NCBI GenBank assembly: GCA_019648995.1 | Contig: BLXT01000588.1 | Span: 4,724,745-4,748,939, forward strand | DNA length: 24,195 nucleotides | Reading direction: 5' to 3' | From: Plakobranchus ocellatus | Taxonomy: Eukaryota > Mollusca > Gastropoda > Plakobranchidae | Shown: positions 20,500 to 24,195 of the stretch, piece after piece | Numbering within the stretch: position 1 is the first letter of the stretch | Layout: every line of letters begins with the position of its first letter | Translations under genes and position numbers: made by a program | Notes under the pieces: model-generated | The model's input: the letters and a program-made list of their open reading frames with translations, nothing else | Told to the model about the DNA's origin: nothing | Databases searched by the model: none

Positions 20500-22350
20500 T
20501 TTTCTTCAGTCAGACGAGTCTGATGTTATCAGATGACCTAGATATTTGAATTATTTAACTTGTTTGATTTGTTCTCCTTTGTTAATGAGATCGCACTTGG
20601 GGCTAGAGGATTTCTTTGAGATGACCATACATTCCATTTTCTTTACATTCAAGGACAAGCCCATTCCTTCGCTCTCGAAAACTACAGTATCTAGAAGTTT
20701 TTGGAGTTGTTCGCCAGATTCTGCTATTAAAACTGTTACATCAGCATACCTGTGATTATTAAGATTTCCTCCATTATTTTTAAGCCTGAAATATCATCAA
20801 GATTCCTTAAGACTATTCCACTATATAGGTTAAAAAGACCAAGAAACATTACGTATCCCTGCCTCACACCTCTTTTGATATATTTTGAATCACTAAGTTA
20901 TATTTCAATTCTTACAGATGCAATTTGATCTCCGTATAAATTTCTAATTACTCTTAGATCTTTTCCATCGATATCTACATGATTTACTTTGTCAAAGGCC
21001 TTTGAATAATCAATAAAGCAGAGGTGAAGATCTTTGCATTTCTATGCACCTTTCCATAAGCATTGACAAAGTGAATATTGCGTTTCTAATCCCATTATCA
21101 AGCATAAAACCAAACTGTTTTGGAGGTGTTTCTGGTCTTAGATTCATGCATTTTATGCATCAAAACACGTAACAGTATTCTGTTAAATAGCTCATTAATC
21201 TGAGTTTTCAATAAAGTTTATATTCTTTTGCTCCTGATAGGTTAGGCAGTACTATAAAAACAGATTTTGCAAAGATCTTCTGGAATTGTTATCTTATATT
21301 GCATTAAGAAGTTTTGTTGTCAGATCTATTCTTTTATTATCTAATGCTTTAATTATTTCTATTGGTATGTTATCTGGTCCTGTGGCTTGCCATTATTCTT
21401 TTCTTCATTGCTGCTTTTACCTCTGCTTCAAAGGATAGTTGGGCTTTTTATGTTTTTCTTTATTTTGTATTTTTTTGCTCCTATCATCTTTTAAAAAAAA
21501 CTTTCACCGAATTCTGACTATCAGTTAAGTATTTCCTTCTTTTCCATTACATTTTTCCGTTTGTTGATTTGATGCAGCCAGGGCCACTACATTTGATTTT
21601 CTTACCACAGAGGTTCTTAATTTTAGCACGCATGAATTTGTTATCTATATTTAGCTTTTGCTCTATTTTCTTTCATTGTTGATTCATCCATTCTGCTTTC
21701 GCTGCACTGCATTTCCTTGTGATTTTTTTTTTTTTGTTTTTTGTTTAGGTCTTTGTATTTTCTTTAGGTCTTTGTATTTGGCTTCAACTTTTTTTATTTG
21801 CGCCTTTCTGCCATCAAATCGAGTATTTCTTTGTTTATCCATTTCTTATGCTCTCTTTTTATCTTTTTTTTTTTTTGGGGGGTTGGGGGGGGGGGGAACG
21901 CTTTTCTCTATGACTGCATGAAGTGAATTTTTCATTTCTGATCATAATTCTTCTTCTTCTGAGATGTTTAGAATCTCATATTTGTTATGCACAGCTATAG
22001 AAATTTTGTCTCTTAGTTTTTCATCAGATTTTAGTAAGTCCATTGGGAATTTAGTATTATCCTTTGCCTTTCTTAATTTCTTAAATTCTATCTGAAATTT
22101 GCCCATGACTGGAATATGATCTGAATCACAGTCGGCTTCCGGCAGTGATTTCGATGGTTTGACGGCGTTTCGGAATCGTTTCTGAATGAGAATATAATCT
22201 ACGCTTTTCATTTGTGAGCGCAAAAATGTGTTTTACACCTCTAAATGTTGATAAATGGTTTTCGTTGTGGAGAAATATTGTTCTCCCACTCTCTCGTTCT
22301 TTTTTTATAAACAAAATTACAAATGGAGTTACAAATGGAATCACCACCTT
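20500..22350 (-). mobile_element. Non-LTR retrotransposon (LINE), decayed, endonuclease plus RT
   Basis: On the minus strand, in order: ESGRTIFLHNENHLSTFRG (from about 22305), then VDYILIQKRFRNAVKPSKSL and DCDSDHIPVMGKFQI (22223-21942 frame), the C-terminal DYI and SDH blocks of an apurinic-type endonuclease. Next come ATGPDNIPIEIIKAL (about 21390-21346), FIDYSKAFDKV (RT motif A, about 21021-20989), RGVRQGY (motif B, about 20873-20853) and RYADVTVLIAESG (motif C, about 20751-20713). After these come EGMGLSLNVKKMECMVISKK and, past one stop, FKYLGHLITSD (about 20550-20518). Motif C has YADV for YADD, so the second catalytic aspartate is lost. Frameshifts and stops are frequent. No coding sequence is recognisable after FKYLG. 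The clade is perhaps RTE-like, not settled. Confidence 0.85.
21868..21897 (+). repeat. Poly-T followed by poly-G tract
   Basis: A T-run of about 12 followed by GGGGGGTTGGGGGGGGGGGG within the minus-strand LINE. On the coding strand this is a poly-C/poly-A tract that interrupts the element between endonuclease and RT. It may be partly a sequencing or assembly artefact. Confidence 0.85.
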
Positions 22351-23290
22351 TTCCTTTCACGAAGAGAGTATTCATTTGGATGAAGATTATCTCCTCTTAA
22401 GCAAAAAAGTATTAATGTTCCTACAAAGAAATTTGATTTAATGAATTTCAAAATGTAACTATTTTTGTATGACCTTTTGGCTGGGTCTTACTCGAGACAT
22501 GTTTCTGAAACACAAGTTAGCGTACCGCTGAAAGTGAATTCGATTTACAGTCAACCATAAAATGATTACATCCTATACATTTATTTCTTCATTTGCATTA
22601 ATCTGAGGAGAGAAAGCTCTCAAATTTTCCTTTTAATTCAATTGAAAGATTTGAATGTATTTCAGAATTTAGAGATCAGATTTGTCGAGTTGAGCAGGTA
22701 AAAGCAAAGATAATGAAGTGTCGGAAAGATGACGATAATAATGAAAATGTTGCTGCGATCAAGGTTTGGATTTAGCTGAAAATAATATTGCAGAGATCAA
22801 GTCAGTTCATATATTGATGCTGATATAACTGATAATTATCATATCTAGAAAACAAACTTGATGCCAAGACGAAGGCGTCACCCTAACGAGTACCAAGTGG
22901 GTCATGGACATGGTCCTACTTCCTCTCTCCTTGAATTGGTGGATGATCCGACAGATGCAAAACTATGCCTTTTCCTGCGTGTTCTAATGAATTAATTAAA
23001 GTATATATTCAAATGGTTTCCCTTCACAAGCATTTTGCATACACATGATAAAACACTTTATCCATTTTTTAAAGCAAAAAAAAAATAATAATAAAATAAA
23101 AAAAGAATGAAAGAAGAAAAAAAAGTGAAAAAAAAACCCCACCAATATTTAAACTTATCAGACTCCATGGAAATTAGACAAATGCATTTCATGAAAGAAA
23201 ACCACAAATCATCCAAGTCCAGGTCATGTTAGAAAGAATATTTATTTATACTAGTGGCAAGCATATCATTTACCACAACCCATTGTTAGA
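22351..23290. other. No recognised gene
   Basis: AT-rich. A-rich, poor-complexity stretch at 23074-23135. GCCAAGACGAAGGCGTCACC near 22863 is a small GC-richer patch with no assignment. Confidence 0.5.
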
Positions 23291-23300
23291 TTTCTTTTCT

Positions 23301-23329
23301 TCCTCTCTCTCACTCTCTTATTCTCTCTA

Positions 23330-23372
<43 letters not shown>

Positions 23373-23374
23373 AT

Positions 23375-23421
<47 letters not shown>

Positions 23422-23431
23422 GCTGTCTCTT
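23301..23431 (+). repeat. (CT)n-rich microsatellite, interrupted
   Basis: CT units broken by TTT, TAT and TATAA interruptions, purest at about 23377-23407. The Leu/Ser-rich frame across it is an artefact. Confidence 0.97.
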
Positions 23432-23896
23432 TTTCATACCTTTCAGACATTTTTTTCTTTTGATAAAATTAAAAATGTTTATTTAAGCGAAAAACACTTT
23501 TTTGGCTTAATCAGTTTATACTGTTTATATCTTTATGAGTCAAAACTAGATTTAAACATATTTGTATCTGTCATGGATTTCAGTTTCTTCTTCAGAGAAA
23601 AAAGAGAATATTATTGCCTTTCTATAAATCGATATCTACATCTTAACTGCCTGATTTTTCATGCACTGTCGTTCTCTTCCATGACATCTGCCTGTACATT
23701 CCATACAGCTCCTCTGTATGTAATGTTGTTTGTCTATCTCATCTCCTTTTCTCTCTCATGATTTTAGTTAGGGGTATATATTCTACTTTTGTGCATTCAT
23801 TTACTTTAATTCGTTTTATGTTTCATTTCCCTTTCGCTCTCATTCCCTTTTATTTATTGTCTCTACCTCACTGTTTAATATTCACTAATAATATAT
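23432..23896. other. No recognised gene
   Basis: Pyrimidine-rich, AT-rich plus strand. The 113- and 106-codon plus frames here (Phe/Leu/Ser-rich) follow from this composition and show no domain. Confidence 0.5.
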
Positions 23897-23897
23897 A

Positions 23898-23972
23898 TCT
23901 CTCTCTCTCTCTTTCTCTCTGCCTTTTCCTTCTCTCCCTTCTCTCGTTCTCTCTCTCTCCCTCTCTCTCTCT

Positions 23973-24028
<56 letters not shown>
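23898..24028 (+). repeat. (CT)n-rich microsatellite with CCCT units
   Basis: Imperfect CT and CCCT units from about 23898, pure (CT)n at about 23980-24028. Arg/Glu-rich frames on the minus strand are artefacts. Confidence 0.98.
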
Positions 24029-24030
<2 letters not shown>

Positions 24031-24149
24031 CTGTCCTCTCCTCCCCCGCCCCTTTTTTCAGAGTGCACTCACATATGATGATTATTTTAGAATGTGTGTT
24101 TATCATCTTTTTTTCCTCAAACATCAACCACATTTTAACATTGCACATG

Positions 24150-24152
<3 letters not shown>

Positions 24153-24195
<43 letters not shown>
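24153..24195. repeat. (TA)n microsatellite, cut by window end
   Basis: Pure TA repeat running to the last base; full length unknown. Confidence 0.98.

Overview
This window is animal (metazoan) genomic DNA, and nearly all of what can be recognised in it is decayed transposable elements and microsatellites. I found no intact host gene and no rRNA, functional tRNA or CRISPR array. The base composition is AT-rich, with many poly-T and poly-A runs and long (CT)n and (TA)n tracts. Penelope-like, DIRS-like, LINE and tRNA-derived SINE sequences occur together, as in many invertebrates. The conceptual translations of the SINE near 19.4 kb (for example [20 protein letters not shown] on + and [20 protein letters not shown] on -) resemble peptides I remember from predicted proteins of sacoglossan sea slugs (Elysia, Plakobranchus). 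A heterobranch gastropod is therefore my best guess, but it rests on memory and was not searched.

Layout. At 1-43 there is a (CT)n tract. At about 235-2930 on the minus strand lies a nearly complete but multiply frameshifted Penelope-like retroelement: an N-terminal region, a reverse transcriptase with YIDD, and a GIY-YIG endonuclease at its 3' end. From 2.9 to 17.1 kb the sequence is mostly anonymous AT-rich DNA. It holds two degenerate SINE copies (4.4 and 12.9 kb), a diverged direct duplication (6.9-7.3 versus 8.4-8.85 kb), a (GGT)n tract, a compound (TAC)n/(TGC)n tract, two (CT)n tracts, several GC-richer repeat-like islands (14.9-15.5 and 16.26-16.46 kb), a pair of minus-strand ORFs of unknown identity (16.4-16.8 kb) and a (TA)n tract.

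From 17.7 to 22.35 kb there is a pile of retroelement fragments. These are a plus-strand LINE remnant (endonuclease C-terminus, then the first reverse transcriptase block), a plus-strand DIRS-like RT/RNase H fragment split by a full-length tRNA-derived SINE with a clear target-site duplication, and a minus-strand LINE with endonuclease and RT motifs and a YADV in place of YADD. The last 1.8 kb has two more (CT)n tracts and ends in a (TA)n tract.

The parts do not form a working pathway. The only functional relation is historical: the reverse transcriptase of an autonomous LINE would have mobilised the SINEs, and one SINE landed in a DIRS copy. I did not find a convincing undescribed biological system. 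The items most worth checking are the Penelope-like copy, the nested SINE with its unusually long terminal stem, the unidentified minus-strand ORFs at 16.4-16.8 kb and the diverged duplication.
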